Source: Nitrospinaceae bacterium (GTDB lineage Bacteria; Nitrospinota; Nitrospinia; Nitrospinales; VA-1). Taken from it: a stretch of DNA of 64,000 nucleotides. Shown here in pieces: positions 9,234 through 16,891 of this stretch. Under the pieces are notes generated by a model, which made no database searches, had not been told where the DNA came from, and saw only the letters and a program-made list of their open reading frames with translations. Where the stretch lies: contig BQJC01000003.1 of assembly GCA_021604505.1 (NCBI GenBank), forward strand, positions 62,001-126,000, in the 5' to 3' direction. The translations under genes were made by a program, and so were the position numbers. Every line of letters starts with the position of its first letter. Position 1 is the first letter of the stretch.

Positions 9234-9923
9234 TCAGGCCGTCCGCTCGCCAAAGATCGCCGTCCCCACTCGGACCAGGGTGGCCCCTTCTTCAATCGCC
9301 ACCGGGAAGTCATGGGACATGCCCATGGACAGTTCTTGCAAATAAACGCCCTCTATGGCCAATTCGGCCATTTGATCGCGGAGCCCGAGCAACTGTGAAA
9401 AGACATCGCGGGATTGTTCCGGGTCGGGAGCAAAGGGAGGAATCGTCATCAACCCTTCAACACGAACGGCCTGCATTTTCGAAACCGCCCGTAAAGTAGC
9501 CTCAAGATCTTCCGGGGCGACCCCGGATTTGGAAGCTTCGCCGGAAACGTTGACCTGAATTAAAATACGCGTTACGAGGGACCTGGCCCGGCTTTTCTCA
9601 TCGATCACTCTGGCTAGATCAACGCTGTCCACGGAATGAATCAGATCGAAGTGGCCGATGACATGCTTGACCTTGTTCTTCTGCAAATGGCCGATCAAAT
9701 GCCAGGCAAATCCGTCCCGTCCCAGATGGTTGATTTTCTCCAGGGCCTCCTGCACGCGGTTTTCACCAAACAGGTTTGCGCCGGCTTTTTGCGCTTCGAT
9801 TATTTTATCTTCCGTGACGGTTTTGCTGACCGCGACGAGACGAACGCTTTTCGGATCGCGTCCGGCTTTTTTTGCAGCCTCAGTTATCTTGGCGTTCACC
9901 CATGCCAGCTTATCTGATATCAA
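9234..9923 (-). CDS. YggS/PLPBP family PLP homeostasis protein
   Basis: Cytoplasmic pyridoxal-phosphate-binding protein of the YggS/PROSC family, which helps control free PLP and amino-acid balance. Visible marks are LVAVSKTVTEDKI (with the PLP lysine), LFGENRVQEALEK, WHLIGHLQKNKVKH, HSVDSVDLA, QVNVSGEASKSGV, and the C-terminal SMGMSHDFPVAIEEGATLVRVGTAIFG. I place the start at a TTG (9923; ISDKLAWVNAKI), because AGGAAG lies 8 bases before it and the length then matches the family (229 aa); an earlier TTG at 9944 lacks support. It probably shares a transcript with proC. Confidence 0.92.
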   Translation of the reverse strand: MISDKLAWVNAKITEAAKKAGRDPKSVRLVAVSKTVTEDKIIEAQKAGANLFGENRVQEALEKINHLGRDGFAWHLIGHLQKNKVKHVIGHFDLIHSVDSVDLARVIDEKSRARSLVTRILIQVNVSGEASKSGVAPEDLEATLRAVSKMQAVRVEGLMTIPPFAPDPEQSRDVFSQLLGLRDQMAELAIEGVYLQELSMGMSHDFPVAIEEGATLVRVGTAIFGERTA

Positions 9924-10000
9924 GAAGCATACTTCCTGTGGCAATACCCGTGAATTGAAAAGCGGAGTGCATCAAAATCTTTAAAATTCCCGTTGTCTCT

Positions 10001-10339
10001 TCAATAAAGAGCATCTTCGCCCCGTTCTCCAGTTCTGATCCGGACCGCATCTTCAACGGGAAGAACAAATATCTTTCCATCACCCATATTGCCCGACTGG
10101 ACAGTTGTTACCAGCGTATTCACCACCTCATCGACAGCGGTGTCTTCCAGAACAATAGAGATTTCCACCCTGGGGTGAAACACAGGCACTTTGGAGCCAG
10201 GGGCCGATTTCAATTGGCTCAACGGCTTGCCAATTCCCTTGACATCCATGACCGAAAGACCGGGCACACCCAGTTCAAACAGTTTTTCCCGAACTGCTTC
10301 CAGTTTTTCATGACGTATGTAGCATTTGATCATTTTCAT
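10001..10339 (-). CDS. PII-family regulator with altered T-loop
   Basis: Small trimeric signalling protein of the PII superfamily (112 aa). The core is good: MIKCYIRHEKLEAVREKLFELGVPGLSV at the N-terminus, and the C-terminal ATP-binding strip SGNMGDGKIFVLPVEDAVRIRTGERGEDAL is almost canonical. The T-loop (GKPLSQLKSAPGSKVPVFHP) differs from GlnB/GlnK: the usual uridylylated Tyr51 and the GHTELY context are absent, so control by GlnD is unlikely. No amtB or glnA adjoins it. A start at 10339 (or 10333) is preferred, because the longer frame from 10381 would begin inside the upstream gene's terminator. Confidence 0.85.
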   Translation of the reverse strand: MKMIKCYIRHEKLEAVREKLFELGVPGLSVMDVKGIGKPLSQLKSAPGSKVPVFHPRVEISIVLEDTAVDEVVNTLVTTVQSGNMGDGKIFVLPVEDAVRIRTGERGEDALY

Positions 10340-10362
10340 AATGGTGAGGAACAATTTAGACC

Positions 10363-10403
10363 AAAAAAAAAGGCTTTGCAAGCTTTTGAGATTGCAAAGC
10401 CTT
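10363..10403 (-). terminator. Rho-independent terminator of the response regulator gene
   Basis: An 11-bp perfect stem, AAGGCTTTGCA at 10370-10380 and TGCAAAGCCTT at 10393-10403, with a 12-base loop. On the minus strand it is followed by a run of T (10363-10371). It sits between the REC gene and the PII gene, so the two are separate transcripts. Confidence 0.85.
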
Positions 10404-10472
10404 TGTCAAAAACGGGTGGAACCGGTCCAAATGGGAAATCGGGATGGATTCCGCACATCCAGAAAACCCGGT

Positions 10473-10868
10473 TTAAAGTCCGATATCTTTTCCGGCAGCC
10501 ACTATTTTTTCAACCACACTCAGGAGTTTCTCCTTTTCCACCGGCTTGACCAAGTAGTCTTTGACCCCTTTCTTCAAAAAGGAGGTTGCCATTTCGGTAT
10601 CAGGGTATCCTGTAACCATCACCACAGGAATCCCTGGAGCTTCTCGCTTGAGAAAATCAACACACTCAACGCCATTGACTTTGGGCATACGAATATCGCA
10701 CAAAATCAGGCCCACATTGATCATATTGTCTCCCGTACGAAGAATAGCAATGCCCACTTCCCCATTTTCTGCCTCTAAAACATTAAACCCCGCGCCTTCC
10801 AAATGAAGTTTCAATACTTCACGCACATCATCCTCATCATCAATGACTAAAATTCTACCTTTTGGCAT
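10473..10868 (-). CDS. Single-domain response regulator (REC only)
   Basis: CheY-like receiver of 131 aa without an output domain. It has the acidic pair in LVIDDEDD, the phospho-acceptor Asp in LILCDIRMPK, the switch Thr in VVMVTGYPDT and the invariant Lys in DYLVKPVEKEK. The ATG at 10868 follows GGAGGGAA; the longer frame to 10901 has no ribosome site. It is transcribed divergently from the dCache/PAS histidine kinase that begins at 11217, which is the most likely partner, although the two could also act in separate pathways. REC-only proteins usually act by protein contact. Confidence 0.93.
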   Translation of the reverse strand: MPKGRILVIDDEDDVREVLKLHLEGAGFNVLEAENGEVGIAILRTGDNMINVGLILCDIRMPKVNGVECVDFLKREAPGIPVVMVTGYPDTEMATSFLKKGVKDYLVKPVEKEKLLSVVEKIVAAGKDIGL

Positions 10869-10888
10869 TATTCTTCCCTCCAATAATA

Positions 10889-10917
10889 TTAATAATTGCA
10901 CTTCTTTCGGCGGTCAA
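10889..10917 (-). promoter_or_regulatory. Promoter of the response regulator gene
   Basis: On the minus strand TTGACC (10917-10912) and TATTAA (10894-10889) are separated by 17 bases, a sigma-70 type arrangement. The start of transcription would be near 10882, leaving a very short leader that carries the GGAGGG ribosome site. Confidence 0.5.
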
Positions 10918-11216
10918 AGAAAACATCCAACCTTCAAAAATCAAAAACCCATAAACCCTCAGGGACAAATAACTTAAATCGGGAAATCAGGCAACGCCGT
11001 TGTAAAAAAACTTACCCACCACTGGGGCCAACCCTTGCGAGTCTCTCAGGATAGGCCTATGTTATTATTAAGATATCTTCGCTGTATGGAAAATAGGTCC
11101 GCTCAACTTGCAAGTCAAGGCCCAAAAGGGATTTTTTAACGGTTAAACAATTACAGGTTTCGCCATTGTCGTAAGGTCAGGTTCCCACTTTCCCAAATTT
11201 TCAGGGACGGAAATAA
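10918..11216. other. Spacer between divergent regulator and kinase genes
   Basis: About 300 bases with no gene. I see no convincing promoter for the histidine kinase, no tRNA and no strong hairpin; AGGCCTATG near 11053-11061 and the AT-rich run behind it are unremarkable. Confidence 0.4.
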
Positions 11217-13637
11217 ATGCTTCAGCAAACCTCCACCCCTAAAGCAGCTCAAACTCCCCACAAGGGTTTAAAAGCCAAACTGATCCTGACCATGTTGGGT
11301 GTCGGAACCCTCCCTCTCCTTCTTGCTATGGTCATCTCTTACATCCAGGGAACAAAATCCCTGCAAGATGTAATTGGCGCCAGTTTTCAGGCCCTGGCCT
11401 TCGAGACAGCGGCAAATATCGATTTTATAATGCTGGAGGAAATCAAAAGAAATCTCCGCCTCGCCAAACATCCCACCCTGGTTTTAAACGTAAGAGAGCG
11501 TTTCCGGTTGACGTCTAAAATGGACAATGCCCAACTTGCCAGACATTTTAAAACCCAGGCGGAAATGTGGGAAACCAAAGGCCCCGGTTCGGAAGCCTTA
11601 TTGACCAATTCCGGCAGCAGAATCCTAAAAAGTTTTCTTAAAAGGGACCCCACTTCAAAGCTCTCGACGCATGCTCTTTTTGTGACGGACTCAAAAGGAG
11701 TTCTGGTTTCAAGCATCGATGACTACCCAGAATTTTTCAGTGGAGATTATCCCTTTGTTTTAAAAACCGTCGAAGGGGGAGAAGGGTTTGTTTACATTGG
11801 ACCCATAAAATCGTTGTCGGGCACCGATCAATTTGGTTTTCACTTTGAGGTTCCTATTCTCAGTCAAAACGGGAAAGTTATCGGCGTGTTGCATCGCGTG
11901 TATTTGGCAAAACAGTTTTTTTCCGCTTCCATAGAACAGATTATTTTTGGAGAAACCGGTCACGTGATGCTGATCGATTCTGACGGAGTGGTGATCGATT
12001 GCCCTATTCTCCCCACCGGCTTTAAGATTCCTGATCCTCAATTAGTGGCGGACGTTACCAAACCCCAGGCGGGATGGGCCATCACTCAGAGCGATGGCCA
12101 CACCAACGAAGGCTTGTCGATCATTGGCTACGCCCCTTTATTGCAAACCAACAAGGCAACCGTCGCATCGTCCGATAGAAAGTGGTTCACCTTTGCCTGG
12201 CAATCATCCCATGAAGTTTTTGCTCCCACGAGAAAACTTCTTTTATGGATTTCGGCAGCGGGTTTTGCTTCTATTCTTTTGATTGCCCTCATGGGATCTT
12301 TGGCATCCAACAAGATTGTCAAACCCATCCGTGTTCTGCAAAATGCCACCGCCCGCATTGGTCGCGGCGAAGACGTCGAACCGTTGAACATCACCACTGG
12401 GGATGAAATCCAGTCTCTCGGCAATGAAATCAATTTGATGAACAAGCTGCTGAAAAAAGCGTTTCACGGTCTTGAAGATGAAGTCCGGGAGAAAACTAAA
12501 GAAGTGCGCTCCCTGCAGGAATACACCGAAAGCATATTGATGAGCGTCCCGGATGTTCTGCTCATATTTAATGAAGAATTGAAGGCGGAATACGTCAACG
12601 AAGCCTTTGAAAAGCTAACGAAGATATCCGCTTCACAAGCCAAAGGTCAAAGCCTGACAACAATGAACCTGAAACACCAGGATCAATGGCAATCCCTTAT
12701 GGATGAATTGAAAGCTTACTCTCTGGGCATCGGTGAAAAAGCTGAAAACCCTGGCCGGGTCACTCTTGGAAACCGGGAACCCAGGGACCCCCTGGCACCA
12801 AAAGCGTCCCCTCAGTCCTCCTGGGAAACAAAAAATGCCGTCACCCTGGGCAATCGGGTGTTCGCCTATCAATTTTTTGACGTCGCCATTTCAGTAGAAG
12901 AAAAACGCCGGATCGGACTTCTGATGAAGGAAATCAGCGAACAGAAAGCCCTGCAGGATCAGTTGACGATGGCGGAAAAATTGTCCGGTCTGGGAACCCT
13001 TGCGGCAGGGATTGCCCATGAGATGAACAATCCTTTATTTTCCATCATGGGATTCACCGAGGCCATCCTGGAAGAAAAAAATCCTTCGAAGATAAAAACC
13101 TACGCTCAAAAGGTGCTGGAAAAGTCCAAACACATGGCATCGATCATCCTCAATATGTCTGGATACACCCGGTCCAGCGAAATGGATCAAATGAGGGACA
13201 TCAATATCAACGAAAGGATGGAAGCTTCCATTGAAATGGCCCTGATGGCTTCTTATTCAAATGACATCCATATCGAAAAAAAATTCTCGCAACCTCTTCC
13301 GCTCATAAAAGCCAAGCCGGAAGAAATCCAGCAAATTTATGTAAACATCATTCGAAACGCCGTCCAGGCCATGGAAGGTAAAGGGGAACTCACTCTCACC
13401 TCCATTCAAGACAATGGTAAAATTCTCACGACCATAGAGGACAAAGGGCCGGGAATTCCCCAGGAATATCTTTCCAAGATATTCGATCCTTTCTTTACCA
13501 CCAAGGATCAGGGAAAGGGCACCGGGCTGGGGTTGAATATTGTTCACCGGCTGGTGAATAAATACGGCGGGACCATTTCCGTGGATTCCAAGATTGGAGA
13601 GGGAACCAAATTCAGCATCTCCTTTCCGGTAAAATAA
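11217..13637 (+). CDS. dCache-HAMP-PAS sensor histidine kinase
   Basis: Membrane-bound two-component kinase of 806 aa. Order: membrane helix about 25-48; a long periplasmic sensor (about 50-340) with dCache style (HALFVTDSKGVLVSS, GETGHVMLIDSDGVVID); second helix about 343-365; HAMP (KIVKPIRVLQNATARIGRGEDVEPLN); coiled coil; PAS (about 440-560); HisKA with H-box AAGIAHEMNNPLFSIMGF (His near 601); HATPase with N-box NIIRNAVQAM, G1 EDKGPGIP, F-box DPFFTTKDQGKGTGLGLN. The H-box and ATPase look like NtrB/ZraS-type kinases, which often talk to NtrC-type regulators; the nearby regulator is REC-only. The PAS-GAF gene follows 26 bases later. Confidence 0.92.
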   Translation: MLQQTSTPKAAQTPHKGLKAKLILTMLGVGTLPLLLAMVISYIQGTKSLQDVIGASFQALAFETAANIDFIMLEEIKRNLRLAKHPTLVLNVRERFRLTSKMDNAQLARHFKTQAEMWETKGPGSEALLTNSGSRILKSFLKRDPTSKLSTHALFVTDSKGVLVSSIDDYPEFFSGDYPFVLKTVEGGEGFVYIGPIKSLSGTDQFGFHFEVPILSQNGKVIGVLHRVYLAKQFFSASIEQIIFGETGHVMLIDSDGVVIDCPILPTGFKIPDPQLVADVTKPQAGWAITQSDGHTNEGLSIIGYAPLLQTNKATVASSDRKWFTFAWQSSHEVFAPTRKLLLWISAAGFASILLIALMGSLASNKIVKPIRVLQNATARIGRGEDVEPLNITTGDEIQSLGNEINLMNKLLKKAFHGLEDEVREKTKEVRSLQEYTESILMSVPDVLLIFNEELKAEYVNEAFEKLTKISASQAKGQSLTTMNLKHQDQWQSLMDELKAYSLGIGEKAENPGRVTLGNREPRDPLAPKASPQSSWETKNAVTLGNRVFAYQFFDVAISVEEKRRIGLLMKEISEQKALQDQLTMAEKLSGLGTLAAGIAHEMNNPLFSIMGFTEAILEEKNPSKIKTYAQKVLEKSKHMASIILNMSGYTRSSEMDQMRDININERMEASIEMALMASYSNDIHIEKKFSQPLPLIKAKPEEIQQIYVNIIRNAVQAMEGKGELTLTSIQDNGKILTTIEDKGPGIPQEYLSKIFDPFFTTKDQGKGTGLGLNIVHRLVNKYGGTISVDSKIGEGTKFSISFPVK

Positions 13638-13663
13638 AGTTTCTTCACCATACGAGGCTCATC

Positions 13664-14578
13664 ATGGAAGAATTCGACCTGTTTAAAAGCGAAAAACTTT
13701 CCAGAGCGGTGGAGGCTCTCGCGGAAGCCGTGTTCATCACCGACCCCGGTGGAACCATCACCTACGTGAATCCGGCCTTTGAAACCATCACCGGGTATTC
13801 GCCTGAAGAAGCTTTGGGAAAAAACCCACGGATTTTAAAAAGCGGTCAAAATCCTCCTGAAATTTACAAAGACATGTGGGACGTCCTGCTTCAAGGTAAA
13901 GTCTGGCGCGGCCAGGTGATCAACAAGCGAAAAGACGGAACGTTCTACCATGCCAAATCGACCATCTCCCCCATTTGGAACGATACCGGCAGGATCCTGA
14001 GTTATGTCGCGGTCCAGCATGAAATCACCAAACAACTGGAACTGGAGGAACAAGCCCGGCTGGCAACGGAGGAATACAAAGTCCTGCATACCGTCGCCAA
14101 AGCGCTTCATAAAACCGCTTCCCTAAAGGAAATGCTAAATCACGCCATGGAGGCGATCACTCAGTTCAACGAACTCAAGGTGGAATATAAAGCGGGGATC
14201 TTTCTTGCGGATAATGAAAAAAAGATGCTGAATCTTTTCACCACCATCGGGAAATTTTCGGATGAGTTTATGGAAAAGGACAAGGTCGTGCCGTATGGAG
14301 ACTGTCTTTGCGGACGCGCGGCGGAGTCCGGAGATATGCTGGTCAGCAACAGCTGTTTTTCAGATGACCGGCACACCCGGCTGTTCGCGGACATGACCGC
14401 CCACGGTCATTACATCGTCCCTTTAAAGAGCCGCGAAAAACTGGTCGGCATCCTGTTTCTATACACCGACGAACATCCACCCTGGTACGAGCGAAGCCAG
14501 GAAATCCTGCTTTCCATCGGCGATTTGATCGCCGACGCCATTGAGCACAAACGAATGGAAGAAAAGATAAAAAATTAA
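13664..14578 (+). CDS. PAS-GAF sensory protein without output domain
   Basis: Cytoplasmic sensor of 304 aa. A PAS/PAC module fills residues about 10-130 (AVFITDPGGTITYVNPAFETITGYSPEEALGKNPRILKSG is very typical), then a short coiled coil and a GAF domain about 150-295 (GDCLCGRAAESGDMLVSNS, ending in SIGDLIADAIEHKR). After GAF only a short helix (MEEKIKN) remains; kinase, GGDEF or HTH modules are missing and the stop is clean. Many proteins with this start continue into a histidine kinase, so this may be a naturally truncated kinase or a stand-alone sensor working with the kinase 26 bases upstream, with which it likely shares a transcript. Confidence 0.88.
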   Translation: MEEFDLFKSEKLSRAVEALAEAVFITDPGGTITYVNPAFETITGYSPEEALGKNPRILKSGQNPPEIYKDMWDVLLQGKVWRGQVINKRKDGTFYHAKSTISPIWNDTGRILSYVAVQHEITKQLELEEQARLATEEYKVLHTVAKALHKTASLKEMLNHAMEAITQFNELKVEYKAGIFLADNEKKMLNLFTTIGKFSDEFMEKDKVVPYGDCLCGRAAESGDMLVSNSCFSDDRHTRLFADMTAHGHYIVPLKSREKLVGILFLYTDEHPPWYERSQEILLSIGDLIADAIEHKRMEEKIKN

Positions 14579-14596
14579 TCACGCAAAAAAACTATC

Positions 14597-15373
14597 TCAG
14601 GAACTCTTCTTCGCAATCGGTTCCAATAGTTTCTTCCAGTTCTGTTTTTCCCAGCGGCGCGCTTCCTGATAAAAACGGTATTCTTTTTCCTTTTTCTTAA
14701 AATCCGCATGATGATCCCGCCGCATTCCATTTTCCCTGCGGGTCGGCGCCCATTGATGGCACATCTCGTGATACACCGTCAATTCCACCACCTGATACGG
14801 AACAAAATCCTGATTGAGCCGAGGGTGGATGCGAATGGTCTTTTTTGAATAATCATAAGACCCGAAGCGAATCGAATTGAGATTGGGAGTTTTTGAATCC
14901 CGGCCCCACCCCACCTCGGCCTCAATGCCGCCATTAAAATACTCCCCATTCAACCGGTCAAAAATTTCCTGAAGGTTTAAGCCGTTTTCATTTTTCTCGC
15001 AGGTGGCTTCAGGCAGTTCGGAAATAGAAGGCCGGACTTTTTCCTCGAGAAACGACTGGATCAACGGTTTATAATCTGAAGGCAGAATCGCATGGCCCGC
15101 CAGACGGCGGAGAATCGTGGTTTCCAGAGAACTCAATACTTCATCTTTTCCAGCTTCAAAATGGGAAAAGTAATTGTCGTTGAATAGTTCCACCTGAAAT
15201 CCGGGCTTATCCAGCCCCACCCGCACCTGCCCGATATAATCAAAATTCTTCTTTCGGCACTTAAACACCAGCGTAAGAACGCGGGACGGATTGAACCTTT
15301 CCACTCCCTGCCCAAATGACAACGCCCCCTGCTGAATCCGGGCCGCCGGTGCTTTCTGCGCTAAGTTGTCCAT
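14597..15373 (-). CDS. SprT-like zinc metalloprotease family protein
   Basis: Protein of 258 aa. The C-terminal half is SprT-like: LQEIFDRLNGEYFNGGIEAEVGWGRD, IRFGSYDYSKKTIRIHPRLN, then the zinc-binding VYHEMCHQ (HExxH variant), and a basic tail where SprT proteins have a DNA- or zinc-binding part (RRDHHADFKKKEKEYRFYQEARRWEK). The N-terminal 110 residues (a charged beta-rich stretch) match no family I recognise. The ATG at 15373 is preferred to the TTG at 15409 because AAAGGAA lies 5 bases before it. It is transcribed convergently to the PAS-GAF gene. Likely an intracellular protease; substrate unknown. Confidence 0.75.
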   Translation of the reverse strand: MDNLAQKAPAARIQQGALSFGQGVERFNPSRVLTLVFKCRKKNFDYIGQVRVGLDKPGFQVELFNDNYFSHFEAGKDEVLSSLETTILRRLAGHAILPSDYKPLIQSFLEEKVRPSISELPEATCEKNENGLNLQEIFDRLNGEYFNGGIEAEVGWGRDSKTPNLNSIRFGSYDYSKKTIRIHPRLNQDFVPYQVVELTVYHEMCHQWAPTRRENGMRRDHHADFKKKEKEYRFYQEARRWEKQNWKKLLEPIAKKSS

Positions 15374-15544
15374 GACATTCCTTTGTGATAAATGAGCGTT
15401 TAGGTCCAATAAATCATACAGATATTACCGAAACCCCTCCCCATTGTCTACACAGGCCGGATAAATCTTTCCACGGAATTTTGAGAGAAAGCGATGTGAC
15501 CCAGTCGACTTTACTTTAAATACAATTTCCTTTAAGGTTTAAGT

Positions 15545-16891
15545 ATGAGGTATTTAATTCTTCTAATGCTGATTCTGGGGATTTCGTCCTGCATGACGAT
15601 GTCGGGGGGAAGGTCTCCGTTGGATTTTCCTCCTTCGCAAAAAACGGTTGTCAAAGAGGACGTTGCCCTTTTTCTGTCCACAACAGATCCGGCCGTGGAA
15701 AATGAGGTTTTATCCCGGTTGAAGGGATCGCGGGTGTCGAATGAAATGGTCAAATCCATTTTAAGGGAAAGTCCGGTTAAAGCCGTTGTCCAAACCGGCA
15801 TGCAAAAGGATCTTGAAAAAAATCTCAATGGCAGAAATTATCCTTACGCTCTTTATGTTCCCGAAGCGGCTAAAGCGGGAGGTTCCTTTCCTCTTGTGGT
15901 GATATTGCACGGCATGGGTGGATCGGGCGGCAACACCATTCCGGCCTGGGTCAACCGGCTGGGGGAAGATTTTATCATTCTTTGCCCTTCCTACCCGATG
16001 GGCGCATGGTGGGCCAAACCGGCGGAGGATCTCGTTCTGCAATTGATCCAGGAAGTGCAGGCCGATTATCCTGTGGACCCCAACCGCATCTTTTTATCCG
16101 GGTTGTCCAATGGGGCCATCGGCGCCTACATGATCGGCATGTTTTATCCGGATCTGTTCGCGGGCCTCGTCCCGATCGCCAGCGGCATCACTCCCAGGTA
16201 CATGCATTTTCTGGTCAATCTCAAGAACACGCCCATCTACATCATTCAAGGAGTGAACGATCCGGTTTTTCCGATCCAGCTCACCCGCCGGGTTCATAAA
16301 ATCCTGACGGATATGAAATACCCCGTCATCTATCGGGAACATGATAAAAAAGGAACGGCTCACGGTGGGCATTTTTTACCCGAGGAGGAAGTCCCGCCGC
16401 TCGTGGAATGGATGAAGAATCAAAACCGCAACCCTTTCCCAAAAGTGGTGCGGATGACGCGCGAGGCCAATCATCTCGGGCGCATCAACTGGGTGCGGCT
16501 CGGCAAGGGCCTGCAAATGGCCGCTCTGCAGCTTCCGGGACCGGAGAAGGAACCCGTCAATGTCCAGGACGGGAAAATCTCCACTCTTTTTGCCATCCAT
16601 AAAGACAACAATGAATTTGAAGTGATGGGCAAAAACTTAATCGAATTCGAGTTATACTTCAACACGGACATGATCGATTTCGACGCCCCGGTCCGCATCT
16701 CTACCCAAAAACTGAGAGATGAAGGCGGCAAGATAGTGACCGAGCAGAAACAGGAGGGCTTTAACGGCAAACTGGTTAAAGACATCGAAGTGCTTTTGCG
16801 CGATTTCAAGCAAAACCGCGATCCTTCCATGCTCTTTGACGCCAAGATCACCCTATCCCTCGAAAAGACCTTCGCCCTGCTTTCGCAATAA
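15545..16891 (+). CDS. Lipoprotein alpha/beta-hydrolase (esterase/PHB-depolymerase-like)
   Basis: Probable outer-membrane or periplasmic lipoprotein of 448 aa: the signal peptide ends in LGISSC, with the lipid-modified cysteine at residue 16. The middle holds an alpha/beta-hydrolase of the feruloyl esterase/depolymerase kind: oxyanion region VVILHGMGGSGG, nucleophile elbow LSGLSNGAIGAY (Ser near 188), acid in GVNDPVFPIQ and catalytic His in AHGGHFLP. The C-terminal 150 residues form a beta-rich, lysine-rich domain (NHLGRINWVRLGKGLQMAALQ onward) I do not recognise. Its stop overlaps the mutS2 start in TAATG, so translation is coupled although the functions look unrelated. Confidence 0.82.
   Translation: MRYLILLMLILGISSCMTMSGGRSPLDFPPSQKTVVKEDVALFLSTTDPAVENEVLSRLKGSRVSNEMVKSILRESPVKAVVQTGMQKDLEKNLNGRNYPYALYVPEAAKAGGSFPLVVILHGMGGSGGNTIPAWVNRLGEDFIILCPSYPMGAWWAKPAEDLVLQLIQEVQADYPVDPNRIFLSGLSNGAIGAYMIGMFYPDLFAGLVPIASGITPRYMHFLVNLKNTPIYIIQGVNDPVFPIQLTRRVHKILTDMKYPVIYREHDKKGTAHGGHFLPEEEVPPLVEWMKNQNRNPFPKVVRMTREANHLGRINWVRLGKGLQMAALQLPGPEKEPVNVQDGKISTLFAIHKDNNEFEVMGKNLIEFELYFNTDMIDFDAPVRISTQKLRDEGGKIVTEQKQEGFNGKLVKDIEVLLRDFKQNRDPSMLFDAKITLSLEKTFALLSQ

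Noticed and set aside
10340-10381. Earlier start for the PII protein
   Set aside because: It would begin inside the terminator of the upstream gene and has no match to PII proteins.
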